Below, one piece after another: positions 51,879 to 60,996 of a stretch of DNA of 64,000 bases (positions are counted from its first letter, which is position 1; every line of letters begins with the position of its first letter). The notes under the pieces are model-generated. The model ran no database searches. It was not told the DNA's origin and worked only from the letters and a program-made list of their open reading frames with translations. Location: NCBI GenBank assembly GCA_964548535.1, contig CAZJRQ010000007.1:22286-86285 (forward strand). The letters are read 5' to 3'. The position numbers and the translations under genes were made by a program. This DNA comes from CAZJRQ01 sp964548535 (GTDB lineage: Bacteria; Bacillota; Clostridia; Oscillospirales; Ruminococcaceae).

Positions 51879-52979
51879 TCACTTCAAAGCTGAATGAATG
51901 TACTCGCGTGCTTTAATCTTTTCTTGTTCTATTATAAGATAAGCTTCTCGATAATCACACTCAAAAAGCTTATCTTCCTGTACCCTACCAGGAAGTCTAT
52001 CTTCCAAATGCAACATATTGAGTAGTGTAACAATTCTAGAGCCCATATTTGTCATTCCTTCTTGCTCTCTATCCATTACCCAAAACGGAATATTTAATAA
52101 GATAGAAAACACTGTTGCATGGAAACTATCTGTGCATACTAACACAGCATTATCAATTAAATCAATAAATTCTTGTGGTCCAGAAACATATATATTAGGA
52201 TTACTTACATCAGTAATATCATATATTTCAAGATTTTGTTCTTTAGCAACTTTCTCAATTTTCGCTTTTCTTTCAGTACTTTGTTCACCCAAAAAATATT
52301 TAAGTATATAAGGCTTTTCTTTTCTTCCATTACTTCTTTTACTAACTGCTCGCCAATCATCAGCAGTCAACAATAAGGTAGGGTCAAGTGTAACCTCAAC
52401 ATCCCTTCCGGTTAAATCCGTAACAATTTCCGCACCAGCTTGTTCTCTTACAGAAATACTTTTAAAATCAGTCAATGAATTTTTGAACAACTCTTTTGAG
52501 TTCTCAGGAATATTATCAACACCAAACGATGCTGAATAGCTTATTCTTTTTTCTTTAGGTAAAAATGATAAAAAAAATGTCGTTGCAGTTTTGCTATTTA
52601 CAGCCCAAAAAGGATTCCAAACTTGATCACTCCCTACAATAACCTTATCAAATTTATTATTAATTTTATTGTACGTTGCTTTACAGTATCTAGAATAACA
52701 AATAGGGTCAATGTATTCATCAATAAATTGCTTGAAATTTGCATTTTTCGAGATTAATTGCACATTGGGCCTATAAATACACTTTTTATTTCTATCAAAT
52801 ATGACTTTAAAACGATTATATATTTTTACTTCTGCAATACTTGCAAATGAATAAGAATTACATCTAATTGCCTTCACATCATAGTTTTCGCGTCTTAGAG
52901 TTTCCGTTAAAGCATAATTCTGAAGAACACCTCCATAATTATACCAAAATACCGATGTTAATGTTATTATTCCTATCAT
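51879..52979 (-). CDS. Polysaccharide pyruvyl transferase
   Basis: A 366-residue GT-B-like enzyme of the CsaB/WcaK family that places a pyruvate ketal on a surface sugar. Seen: WYNYGGVLQNYAL at the start, VVGSDQVWNPFWAVN, ISYSASFGV, SVREQAGAEIV, TLDPTLLL and VCTDSFHATVFSILLNIPF, all in family order. RBS AAGGGAG precedes the ATG. It is 145 nt upstream of the flippase gene; the gap holds nothing recognised. A second, divergent member lies at 58609. Confidence 0.9.
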   Translation of the reverse strand: MIGIITLTSVFWYNYGGVLQNYALTETLRRENYDVKAIRCNSYSFASIAEVKIYNRFKVIFDRNKKCIYRPNVQLISKNANFKQFIDEYIDPICYSRYCKATYNKINNKFDKVIVGSDQVWNPFWAVNSKTATTFFLSFLPKEKRISYSASFGVDNIPENSKELFKNSLTDFKSISVREQAGAEIVTDLTGRDVEVTLDPTLLLTADDWRAVSKRSNGRKEKPYILKYFLGEQSTERKAKIEKVAKEQNLEIYDITDVSNPNIYVSGPQEFIDLIDNAVLVCTDSFHATVFSILLNIPFWVMDREQEGMTNMGSRIVTLLNMLHLEDRLPGRVQEDKLFECDYREAYLIIEQEKIKAREYIHSALK

Positions 52980-53139
52980 ATTGTGTATCTCCCTTACAAA
53001 TTTATTATTAACAGTTAATTTTATGTTGTTATTTTCTAGTGTTTATGCTTATACAATATAAATCCAATCGTTATAAAAGTAATAATCCAAGAAAAATTTG
53101 CTGAAAGTAAATGTAAAGTAATAAGATTGATAAACTGAA

Positions 53140-53705
53140 CCACCATCTCCTAAAGGCGGTGGGCTCGCTCGGCTAAAGATTGCTAATTTGAAAGTTATCT
53201 GAATTTTTACGTTCCTCTAAGTCTTGATTACGAATATATTAAGCTATATCTCATCAGTTATATTACCACTACTCGCTACAAAATATCCTCTTGCCCATAA
53301 GTCGCGTCCCCAGTATTGTTTATTTAGCTCTTTATATTCCATCTGCAATTTGTGTGAGCTATTCCCTTTCATATACTGTACTAATTTACTAGCCGACAAA
53401 TATGGTAGTACTGATGCTGACATGTGTATGTGGTCTTTTCCAATATGTCCTGATATTATCTCAACATCATTACTACTGCACACTTGTCTTATTATATCTC
53501 TTGTTCGCTCAACTATTTTTCCCCGTTATCACTGGCTTTCTATATTTTGTTATCCACACTATATGGTATTTTATATCATATGTGCAATGTGACGACTTTC
53601 TGTAGCTTTCCATCTTATCACCTCTTGAGTAATATTTCTCAACTTTGGTGTTTCATTCAGATGGTTCACCTAAAGGTTTCGCATGATGACGATGGTTTTC
53701 ACCCC
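53140..53705. mobile_element. IS200/IS605-type insertion sequence remnant
   Basis: A broken tnpA gene lies between a subterminal hairpin at 53140-53162 (CCACC...GGTGG around CCTAAAGG) and a related CCTAAAGG-containing fold at about 53663-53680. This is the layout of IS200-like elements, which lack terminal inverted repeats. The exact ends were not determined. Confidence 0.75.
53173..53613 (-). pseudogene. Decayed IS200-type transposase (tnpA)
   Basis: Starts at ATG 53613 with RBS GAGGTGAT. Joined across frames the product reads MESYRKSSHCTYDIKYHIVW, then KYRKPVITG, then EIISGHIGKDHIHMSASVLPY, LVQYMKGNSSHKL, YWGRDLWARGYFVASSGNITDE and finally RKNSDNFQISNL. The HIH metal site is kept. There is a frameshift in the A-run near 53520, another near 53245 and a premature TAA close to the end, so no active transposase is made. 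Length about 146 codons, normal for the Y1 tyrosine transposase. Confidence 0.85.
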
Positions 53706-53764
53706 ATATTTCTGAAATAAAAACCCATAATTGCACAACAATACCTATGTCTATGAGTTAAATA

Positions 53765-54335
53765 TCAATAATTTTTAATAAATAAGAATAGCCCCACAAT
53801 TGTCATCTCTAAATAAATTCTTATAAAGTCCATTTCCAAAGTATGTGAATTCTTTGAGAAAGTATCCAATGTTGAAAAGCATGTTTTCGTCGTTTGCAAG
53901 GCCAGGCAAAAAAATATTTTATTATAATCAATAATCTCTTTTTTATAAGATTTATACCATACAGCTGCCAAATTAACAGATTTTTCGATATATACTAACA
54001 TTATTAAGGTTTTTAACGCTTTTTAACAATAATTTCACATCATCAGAATGCATATCAAAATCCATTATATAATTTTTTGAAAACATAAGACAATCATATC
54101 TTTAACATTTTCTAAAACTAAATCAACTTATTACTAATGAAATCATCTCATCAACAAAAACAATCCAATCTCCATGAGCATGATTAATACCTATTTGTTT
54201 AGCAATACTAACACCATCATTAGGCTTGTCTATAACGATGATTTTGTCATTATTTTCTTGTGATAATATACTTTTAATACAATCAACTAAATATTTTTCA
54301 GCATTGTATACAGGAACAATAATAGAAACAAGCAT
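53765..54335 (-). pseudogene. Decayed family 2 glycosyltransferase
   Basis: The upstream fragment (54123-54335) starts normally with MLVSIIVPVYNAEKYLVDCIKSILSQENND but jumps to IIVIDKPNDGVSIAKQIGINHAHGDWIVFVDE, missing the segment with the D-D-G-S nucleotide-binding motif, and soon hits a stop. A second fragment (53765-54001) contains AAVWYKSYKKEIIDYNKI, resembling the W-x-K-L-Y-K-K-E-I-I stretch of the same family. Both probably come from one gene damaged next to the insertion sequence remnant. Confidence 0.65.
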
Positions 54336-54381
54336 ATATATAGTTATACATTAATAATTATATTTCTCATCTCTACTTTTA

Positions 54382-55299
54382 TTACAGATAATTTGTTAAC
54401 AATTTCACTTTTTCTCTAACCGGCATATACATACTAAATATATTTTTAAAGTTTTTATGTATATATGCATTGATAATTGGTTCATATGAATTATTTGATA
54501 TTTTATTGTTTTTTAACATTCTTTTTAATCCAACACAATGAATTGTATAGTTAACACTCAACCTTTTCATCAATTCTTTATCAGCAATTGGTTTATTAAT
54601 TTTGATTATATTTTCATATGTTAATAATACCGAAAAACGCTTTTCATTAAATTTCACATGTGTTGCGCTATCATCCCTAATACAATAATAATATAAAGGT
54701 TCATCAATATAATATGCATTAGTTATATATGATACATATTTTGTACAAAACAATGCATCTTCACACCAACCTGATTTATTATCAAAATTTATACAATTCT
54801 CTTTAATAATATCTGCTTTAAACATTTTATTAAAAAGAAACCCTAGATATTTTTTTCTTGTATATAAGCCTTTAAATGTTTGAAGTTGATTCATAATACC
54901 TATGGAATGTTGAACGCTAGATTTACCATCAGTTAAAAAATCACAGATTGACAAATCAACATTGTATTGAAAAACATTAATTAGCTTCTCAATATAATCA
55001 CTTTTTATACAGTCATCTGAATCTACAAAAACAACATATTCCCCACTAAGTTTTTCTATTCCCACATTTCTTGCTACTGACACACCTAAATTTTCTTGAC
55101 TAATAATTGTAATCCTTGCATCTAGTTTAGAATATTCTTGACATATTAACAAGCTATTATCTATTGAACCATCATTAATAATTATTAACTCAAAATTTTT
55201 ATAAGTTTGAGTTAATATGCTTTCAATACATTCTTTTAAATATTTATCAGAATTATATACTGGAACTACGATACTAACCAACTTATTTATAATATGCAT
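54382..55299 (-). CDS. Family 2 glycosyltransferase
   Basis: A 305-residue GT-A enzyme that adds a sugar to the growing repeat unit. Seen: LVSIVVPVYNSDKYLKECIESILTQTYKNFELIIINDGSIDNS, ISQENLGVSVARNVGIEKLSGEYVVFVDSDDCI with the DSD metal site, and WCEDALFCTKYVSYI with the acceptor-side ED. RBS AAAGGAG precedes ATG 55299. Donor and acceptor unknown. Confidence 0.9.
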   Translation of the reverse strand: MHIINKLVSIVVPVYNSDKYLKECIESILTQTYKNFELIIINDGSIDNSLLICQEYSKLDARITIISQENLGVSVARNVGIEKLSGEYVVFVDSDDCIKSDYIEKLINVFQYNVDLSICDFLTDGKSSVQHSIGIMNQLQTFKGLYTRKKYLGFLFNKMFKADIIKENCINFDNKSGWCEDALFCTKYVSYITNAYYIDEPLYYYCIRDDSATHVKFNEKRFSVLLTYENIIKINKPIADKELMKRLSVNYTIHCVGLKRMLKNNKISNNSYEPIINAYIHKNFKNIFSMYMPVREKVKLLTNYL

Positions 55300-55377
55300 T
55301 TAAATCTCCTTTATAAAAAATGTAAACGAAACCGATATTTCTTCCCTATCAAGATACATAATGAAGAAAGTAATAAT

Positions 55378-55881
55378 TTATCTAAAAATTGTTTTTAATA
55401 CTTTAAATAATCCAATTTTATATAATAAACTTTTTAATTTTTCAACAATCATATTTTTGTTTGAAAACGGTAACAATAGTCTATCCCAAATTTTCGCTTT
55501 TTTTATGTCACCTTTATTCTCTGAACAAAAATATGGTCCCTGATAATTAACAACCTTATTTTTAGCATGTCTATTTAACCAACACGAAGTTAATCCTATA
55601 TATCCTCCAACTTGAATTATATCATAATTGCTCACATATTTTTTTAATGATGGATAAATTCCTTCATAAAACATTCCATAGCCATGTAACCACAATATAT
55701 TTATTTTTTTGTTTTTATCAAAATCTACAATCTCCATATGATCTGCTTCTTTTCCACCATAGTAAGCAACATCGCAAGAATGTCCTTTTCGTACTAAGGA
55801 TTTTGCCAACCCTATTTCTTGTAAATTATACATACATAAATGCATTTTATTTGGGGTTGTTCTAAGAATTAATATTTTCAT
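55378..55881 (-). pseudogene. Truncated glycosyltransferase joined to a foreign C-terminal tail
   Basis: A 167-residue frame with a good RBS (AGGAG). The first 140 residues, MKILILRTTPNKMHLCMYNL to KIWDRLLLPF, look like the N-terminal half of a GT4-type glycosyltransferase and lack the donor-binding half. The last 27 residues, SNKNMIVEKLKSLLYKIGLFKVLKTIFR, resemble the C-terminus of the Fe-S protein at 57425 (SKKDLIVENMKSVVYKMGIYNLIKKIVK). I infer a deletion that fused the start of one gene to the end of another. It is probably not an active transferase. Confidence 0.55.
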
Positions 55882-56000
55882 AACACTCCTATTAATCTTT
55901 GTTTATAAACTAATCATTCTTCTACTCTTTTAAATATTATTCTATTGCATTTGATAAAAACGGAAAGGATAATGCAATACAAACACAATAATGAAACATA

Positions 56001-57236
56001 TTACATATCGTCATCAAAAGCCAGTGGAACAAGAAAAAAAACACCTACTGTAACAAAATTAAAAAACGTTGCTGTTGCGATGCTAGATGTAATTTGTGTT
56101 ATACAAATAAAAATTGCAGCTAAATAATTAAATTTATTTCCTTTAGCTCTTCTAATAACGTCTCTAAACATTCTATAAATCAGAGCTATCATTAACAAAG
56201 TACCAAACACTCCAAACTGAGCAAAGATAGCGGGCCAATAGGTATCGTGAGAAAACATTGGATTTTCCTTTGAGAGACCATAAACGTTATTAAACCCATA
56301 TTCATAATAAAGTTTGGAATAATATTTTGCTGCTGCATCAGTACCAAAAGTCGCAAAACCTGACCCAAGTGGAAAATATCTCTGCATTGTATAAACCCCA
56401 TATCTCATTAAATTCGAACGAGCTGTTAAATCATTTGAAAAATACGTTTCAAATTGATCTATCCCCAAAAACAACATTGTTCCAAGTACTGCAGTTAAGT
56501 ATTTCAAATTAAATTTAAAATGTTCACCTTTTAAAATAATCATATAATAAAGAAAAGCATATATAGCAACATACATAAATGCACGCGACCGAAGTGTGGA
56601 TATCCAAACTAAAAGTGCTAATATTATATAAATAAATCTCCTATTTGAATTATATGTATTGACTTTTAAATCCAATGTAAAAACCAAGATAACTGAATAA
56701 AACATCATACTCAGTTGACCTGCTCCATTATTAACGAACTGAAATGACTTGATTCCAAATCTAATATCATTACCCATATTGAGCAATCCAGTTTCATGTA
56801 AAACCATACAACAAAAAACGATCAATACAAAAATGCGCATTATTTTAGCAATCAAGCCAACCATTCTCTTCTTATTATGAATTGGTTTTAAAAACAATGA
56901 AGATCAAATATAAACAACAAAAACTTTAAATGTATTACCTATATCAGTTACAATTGGTTTTGCAGCAGTTTGAACATGCGAACTAAAATTACCAATTAAT
57001 CCAATTATAACAATAAAAATAACCATTAAAAGCATATTAACGTGAGACTTTTCTAATCTTCCCTTTGATGCTACTAAAATTATTTTAAATACACATATTA
57101 CTGTAATGAGCTCGTCAAAATACTGCATTGGTCCTATAATCTTTTGTAAATATATTTGAAAAAACAACAGTATAGCTGTTAAAACAAATAAAAGTTCTCT
57201 TTTCGTAAATGTGCCTCCATAATTTGGCAAAAACAA
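56001..57236 (-). pseudogene. Wzy-like polysaccharide polymerase interrupted by an in-frame TGA
   Basis: A 412-codon membrane protein gene. The first 110 codons end KVFVVYI, then TGA at 56904-56906, then the same frame continues SSLFLKPIHNKKRMVGL for 300 more codons without a break. About ten hydrophobic helices and a large loop with FGTDAAAKYYSKLYYEYGFNNVYGLSKENPMFSHDTYW fit an O-antigen polymerase-like protein, whose long loop usually carries the catalytic Arg residues. A single base change (for example Trp TGG to TGA) explains the stop. If real, repeat-unit polymerisation by this protein is lost unless read-through occurs. Confidence 0.7.
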
Positions 57237-57424
57237 TCACCTCTTCTTTTTGGTCAATTTTCTTATAGAGGACTAATTGAACAAGTGATTAATAAAATAT
57301 TTTTACTAAAACCTATTCAAGAATTATGTCAATTATACAATTAAAATTATGTTAGTAGTAAAAAACACAACTAAAATTCACAATTACAGTATGAAATATA
57401 TAGTGAAAATTTCCAAAAATACTA

Positions 57425-58612
57425 TCATTTGACAATCTTTTTAATTAGATTATATATTCCCATTTTATAAACAACAGATTTCATATTTTCAACAATTAAA
57501 TCTTTTTTGCTAATTGGTATATACTTCTGCACATGATCTTTAATACTATTTTGAGCAAAATCCAAGTAATACTCACTTCGTCTAGGATGTGGTTTTGCAG
57601 ACTTATTAACCATTACGCCATCCAATTCTACCGCAAAATGTGTATCAGAAGGATAAATTTCATAGTTGTCGTTTATTACTTCTAAAATATTCAATCCTCC
57701 TGCTGATTGAACAATAACATTAGTATATCCTCTATCATCATCACTTAATCCATCAACTAATTGTTCAGGATGCCAACAATCATAAATAGTAAAATCGCTA
57801 CAACGTTTAAGAGTTTTAAATGGACATTCGTAGCAAATTGGTCGAGAAGAAATTTCGCTAAAAAAACTTTTTAACATAAAATCCACTCTACCACTTCCAA
57901 AATATTGCTTCCCATTGTTAAACTGTATTTTCATTGTACCACTATGATATCCATAGGTTTTATTTCTAAATGAGACTTCACTAATATCAGAATTAAATCT
58001 GTGTTTTTGATATTCCAAGTATTTATCCCAAAGTTTAGGGGAAGGCGTGCCATGACAAACCAAATCAACTGTTATTAGGTTTGCATAATCATTACACAAG
58101 AATTTTTTCAATCCAGCTACTTGACATGTCGTTCCTACAAAACACACTAGTTTATCATTTTTTAAGTGGTTTCTAACCTCTATAAAGCAATCATTTAAAT
58201 AACTTTGAACGTACTTAGAACCCCTAATGCGAGATAATTCATGTTTATCTTTAGAAATTACTGTATGACATACTCTAAATTTGTCATCATAAGTTGCAGC
58301 ACAAACTGCTCCCTCGCTTTTTAAAACATAATTAGCCAAAGGTGTAATAAAACCACCAGATGTACTTTGCATTAATATTGAACTTTCTTTTGTTCTAAGA
58401 ACATAAGATTTAACATCAAATGTATTATTTTGTGGCAACTCAATAACTGGACAAGCTTTTTCACACAAACCACAGTCACAACAAAGAGATTGATCAATCT
58501 TTGGATATAGAAAACCTTCAAAATCTGCTTTCATTTCTATTGCATGTTTTGGACAAATACTATAACAAGCTGTACATCCGCAGCATTTTGTTTTATCAAC
58601 AATATTAATCAT
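57425..58612 (-). CDS. Fe-S protein of the coenzyme F420 hydrogenase/dehydrogenase beta-subunit type (second copy)
   Basis: A 395-residue paralogue of the protein at 49002. N-terminal ferredoxin motifs CCGCTACYSICP and CCDCGLCEKACP, then STSGGFITPLANYVL, VGTTCQVAGLKKFL, LVCHGTPSPKLWDKYL and RPICYECPFKTLKRCSDFTIYDCW. It overlaps the pyruvyl transferase gene by 4 nt (ATGA), the tightest coupling seen between these families in the window, which argues that the two proteins act together. The sequence differs clearly from the first copy, so the duplication is old or the pairs were acquired separately. Confidence 0.88.
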   Translation of the reverse strand: MINIVDKTKCCGCTACYSICPKHAIEMKADFEGFLYPKIDQSLCCDCGLCEKACPVIELPQNNTFDVKSYVLRTKESSILMQSTSGGFITPLANYVLKSEGAVCAATYDDKFRVCHTVISKDKHELSRIRGSKYVQSYLNDCFIEVRNHLKNDKLVCFVGTTCQVAGLKKFLCNDYANLITVDLVCHGTPSPKLWDKYLEYQKHRFNSDISEVSFRNKTYGYHSGTMKIQFNNGKQYFGSGRVDFMLKSFFSEISSRPICYECPFKTLKRCSDFTIYDCWHPEQLVDGLSDDDRGYTNVIVQSAGGLNILEVINDNYEIYPSDTHFAVELDGVMVNKSAKPHPRRSEYYLDFAQNSIKDHVQKYIPISKKDLIVENMKSVVYKMGIYNLIKKIVK

Positions 58613-59784
58613 TTATACTCTCCTCGACTTATGCCTTTAAAAGATTCATCTAAATAAGCATCTGTTTCTTGTCTAAGTTTTTCTAATTTCATAGTTACTT
58701 GATTATAGTTAATTTCAGCTTCAAGTTGATCTGCAAGTCCATCAATTGTTTTATATCTTTTTTCTTTTAATCCTAAATTATCACAAAGAGTATCAATTCT
58801 GGAGTTTTTTGAATTTTTTGAACCCTCACTATAACGATTAAATATAACAAAAGACTTCTTGTGAATAATTGAAAAACATGAACCATGAAATGAATCTGTG
58901 CAAATATAGGAAGCTCCACGAAGCAAATTCAAAAAATCATCTGGACCTACATCATAAAGTGAAATATCGCCAAAATTTTCATCATCCGGAACATACTGAT
59001 CAAGATGAGGCAATGTAACCACTTTACACGAAAGCTGTTTTGCAGCATTTTCTACAGCTTTACGATGCTCTGTGTTACCACCTAAGAAATAAGCAAAAAT
59101 ATATCGTTCGTGAATCTGTTTTTTAACCGGAATTAACTTTTCCCATCCTAAGCTATCAAACATAAAAACTGGATCAAGAATAGTTTGAACTTCGCGATTG
59201 GTTAATTCATTTACAATTTCAGAACCTCGATTTTCGCGCATAGAAATAAACTCAATTCGATTCAAATAATGTGCCGTCCTATTTGTTTGATACCATGGAA
59301 TTTGATTAACGCCAAAACTAGAAGCGTACGAAATCTTACGTATATTATCCGGAACAAACATCAAATTATAATAATTAGTTGGTAAACCAGCTGGAGACCA
59401 TAACTGATCACTTCCAGTCAACACAGCTGAATAACGATTTGCACCATCACACAACTTATTATAACCTTTAAAAACATGAGAAAGCCTTGTAAAATGTGTT
59501 TTCCTAAATTTATCAAAAGCCTTCATTCGTAATGCGTCATTTTTTGCAAATTTAGGATGTTTTTTTGTTCCTTGGCTTTTAAGAAAAGCTTCATACTTAT
59601 CATTAAGTAAAACCCTATTTAATAATCTTGGCAGGGATTTTACTATGCCAACTGGAGTGCGTTTTTTTTCATACTGTATTATTTCATAATCCAAACCACG
59701 TGTTTCAAGCATACAGACAGTTGCATAAGCTTGTAACATACCACCATAATTTTCATGAAAATATTTTATACATACTCCAATCAC
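58609..59784 (-). CDS. Polysaccharide pyruvyl transferase (second copy)
   Basis: A 391-residue member of the CsaB/WcaK family. Seen: YFHENYGGMLQAYATV, VLTGSDQLWSPAGLPTNYY, ISYASSFGVNQIPWYQ, SMRENRGSEIVNEL, ILDPVFMFDSLGWEKL and ICTDSFHGSCFSIIHKKSF. Start is GTG 59784 with GAGAGG upstream. It is followed, with overlap, by its Fe-S partner and preceded by a radical SAM gene 14 nt upstream. Confidence 0.9.
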   Translation of the reverse strand: MIGVCIKYFHENYGGMLQAYATVCMLETRGLDYEIIQYEKKRTPVGIVKSLPRLLNRVLLNDKYEAFLKSQGTKKHPKFAKNDALRMKAFDKFRKTHFTRLSHVFKGYNKLCDGANRYSAVLTGSDQLWSPAGLPTNYYNLMFVPDNIRKISYASSFGVNQIPWYQTNRTAHYLNRIEFISMRENRGSEIVNELTNREVQTILDPVFMFDSLGWEKLIPVKKQIHERYIFAYFLGGNTEHRKAVENAAKQLSCKVVTLPHLDQYVPDDENFGDISLYDVGPDDFLNLLRGASYICTDSFHGSCFSIIHKKSFVIFNRYSEGSKNSKNSRIDTLCDNLGLKEKRYKTIDGLADQLEAEINYNQVTMKLEKLRQETDAYLDESFKGISRGEYK

Positions 59785-59798
59785 AACAATTACCTCTC

Positions 59799-60974
59799 TT
59801 ATTTCTTCATCTGCCCTGCAATATCAGCATCAACAATTTCTTCACCAGATCTATTTTTAAGCTGTTCCTTAGAAGATTTGGATAAACCATCATTAATTAC
59901 AGCACACATATCACAAGTACTGCATTTATCTAATTCTTCTTTTGTAACCTTACCATCATGATAATCACGAACAATCTTATTTTCATACATTGAATACTTT
60001 TTATCTCTAAAATAGCGTAAAAACTTATGTTTAATAACCCAAAAAGCTGGTTTCCAAATATATTTTTTCATAGCAGGAGATACTGAACCTATCATCCAAC
60101 AATCACGATCACAGCAACGCACCTTTTTTCGTACAGCTTCCGCTTCTGAACTATTCCAAAGTTCATCCCAATCTTGTGTATTTAGATTTCCCATAACTTC
60201 CTTATCTTTAGTACCGTTACAAGGCATAACGTCACCATAAGGATCTATAAAGAATGTATCAAAACTCATATCACATGGTAATAAACGCTTTTGTCCATAT
60301 ATATAGTTAATAAGTCCGTGATTAAAATATGCGCGAAACCACTTCTTAGGACTATTAGATTTTAATAACTCATTAACGAGTTTTTCAAATTCTTTTGCAA
60401 CTTTTGGTCTATTATTAATAATATTCTTTGCTTCAACAAAATAAAAGCTATTATGTAACGATGCTGTTGCGAATTCCATTCCCATCTCATTTGATATTTT
60501 GTATAAAGAAACTAAATCAGGAGCATTCTTATCTTGCACTGTCATGCCAAAACCCACGTCTTCCATACCCATTTCACGTAGTTTCTTTAATGTCCCATAT
60601 CCCTTTTGATAACCATCATCTAATCCGCGAATTTCATTATTGGTTTGCTCCAAACCTTCAATAGAAATTCTAATACCGATATTAGGAAACTCTTTGCATA
60701 AATCTACAATGCGCTCCGTAAAAAATCCATTTGTTGAAATTACTATTCTATCACTTTTTTTATATAATTCACGTACAATTTCTTTTAAATCTGTACGAAT
60801 AAAAGGCTCACCACCTGTAATATTAGTAAAATACATTTTAGGTAGTTTTCTTATTGCCTCAACTGTAATTTCCTCTTCTGGCTTAGATGGTGCTTTATAT
60901 CTATTACACATTGAACAACGTGCATTACAACGATATGTAACTATAACTGTACCATTTAGTTTTTTATCAGACAT
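59799..60974 (-). CDS. Radical SAM/SPASM-type protein in the polysaccharide cluster
   Basis: A 391-residue radical SAM enzyme. The SAM-cluster motif C-x3-C-x2-C is at about 16-23 (YRCNARCSMCNRY), with ITGGEPFIRTDL and STNGFF after it. The C-terminal part has Cys groups in LPCDMSFDTFFIDPYGDVMPCNGTKD, VRCCDRDCW and KCSTCDMC, suggesting one or two auxiliary clusters as in SPASM proteins. Known relatives modify peptides or sugars; here a sugar-modifying role is likely from context. RBS AAGGAG upstream. It sits directly before the pyruvyl transferase/Fe-S pair, probably in one operon. Confidence 0.85.
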   Translation of the reverse strand: MSDKKLNGTVIVTYRCNARCSMCNRYKAPSKPEEEITVEAIRKLPKMYFTNITGGEPFIRTDLKEIVRELYKKSDRIVISTNGFFTERIVDLCKEFPNIGIRISIEGLEQTNNEIRGLDDGYQKGYGTLKKLREMGMEDVGFGMTVQDKNAPDLVSLYKISNEMGMEFATASLHNSFYFVEAKNIINNRPKVAKEFEKLVNELLKSNSPKKWFRAYFNHGLINYIYGQKRLLPCDMSFDTFFIDPYGDVMPCNGTKDKEVMGNLNTQDWDELWNSSEAEAVRKKVRCCDRDCWMIGSVSPAMKKYIWKPAFWVIKHKFLRYFRDKKYSMYENKIVRDYHDGKVTKEELDKCSTCDMCAVINDGLSKSSKEQLKNRSGEEIVDADIAGQMKK

Positions 60975-60996
60975 AATTTTTTATCTCCTTATATAT

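Noticed and set aside
53765..54001. Independent 78-residue gene
   Set aside because: No RBS and no intact domain; its sequence resembles an inner part of a family 2 glycosyltransferase, so it was merged with the neighbouring pseudogene.
56904..56906. UGA read as selenocysteine or tryptophan
   Set aside because: No selenocysteine element was recognised after it, the protein is not a redox enzyme, and nothing else in the window suggests UGA recoding.
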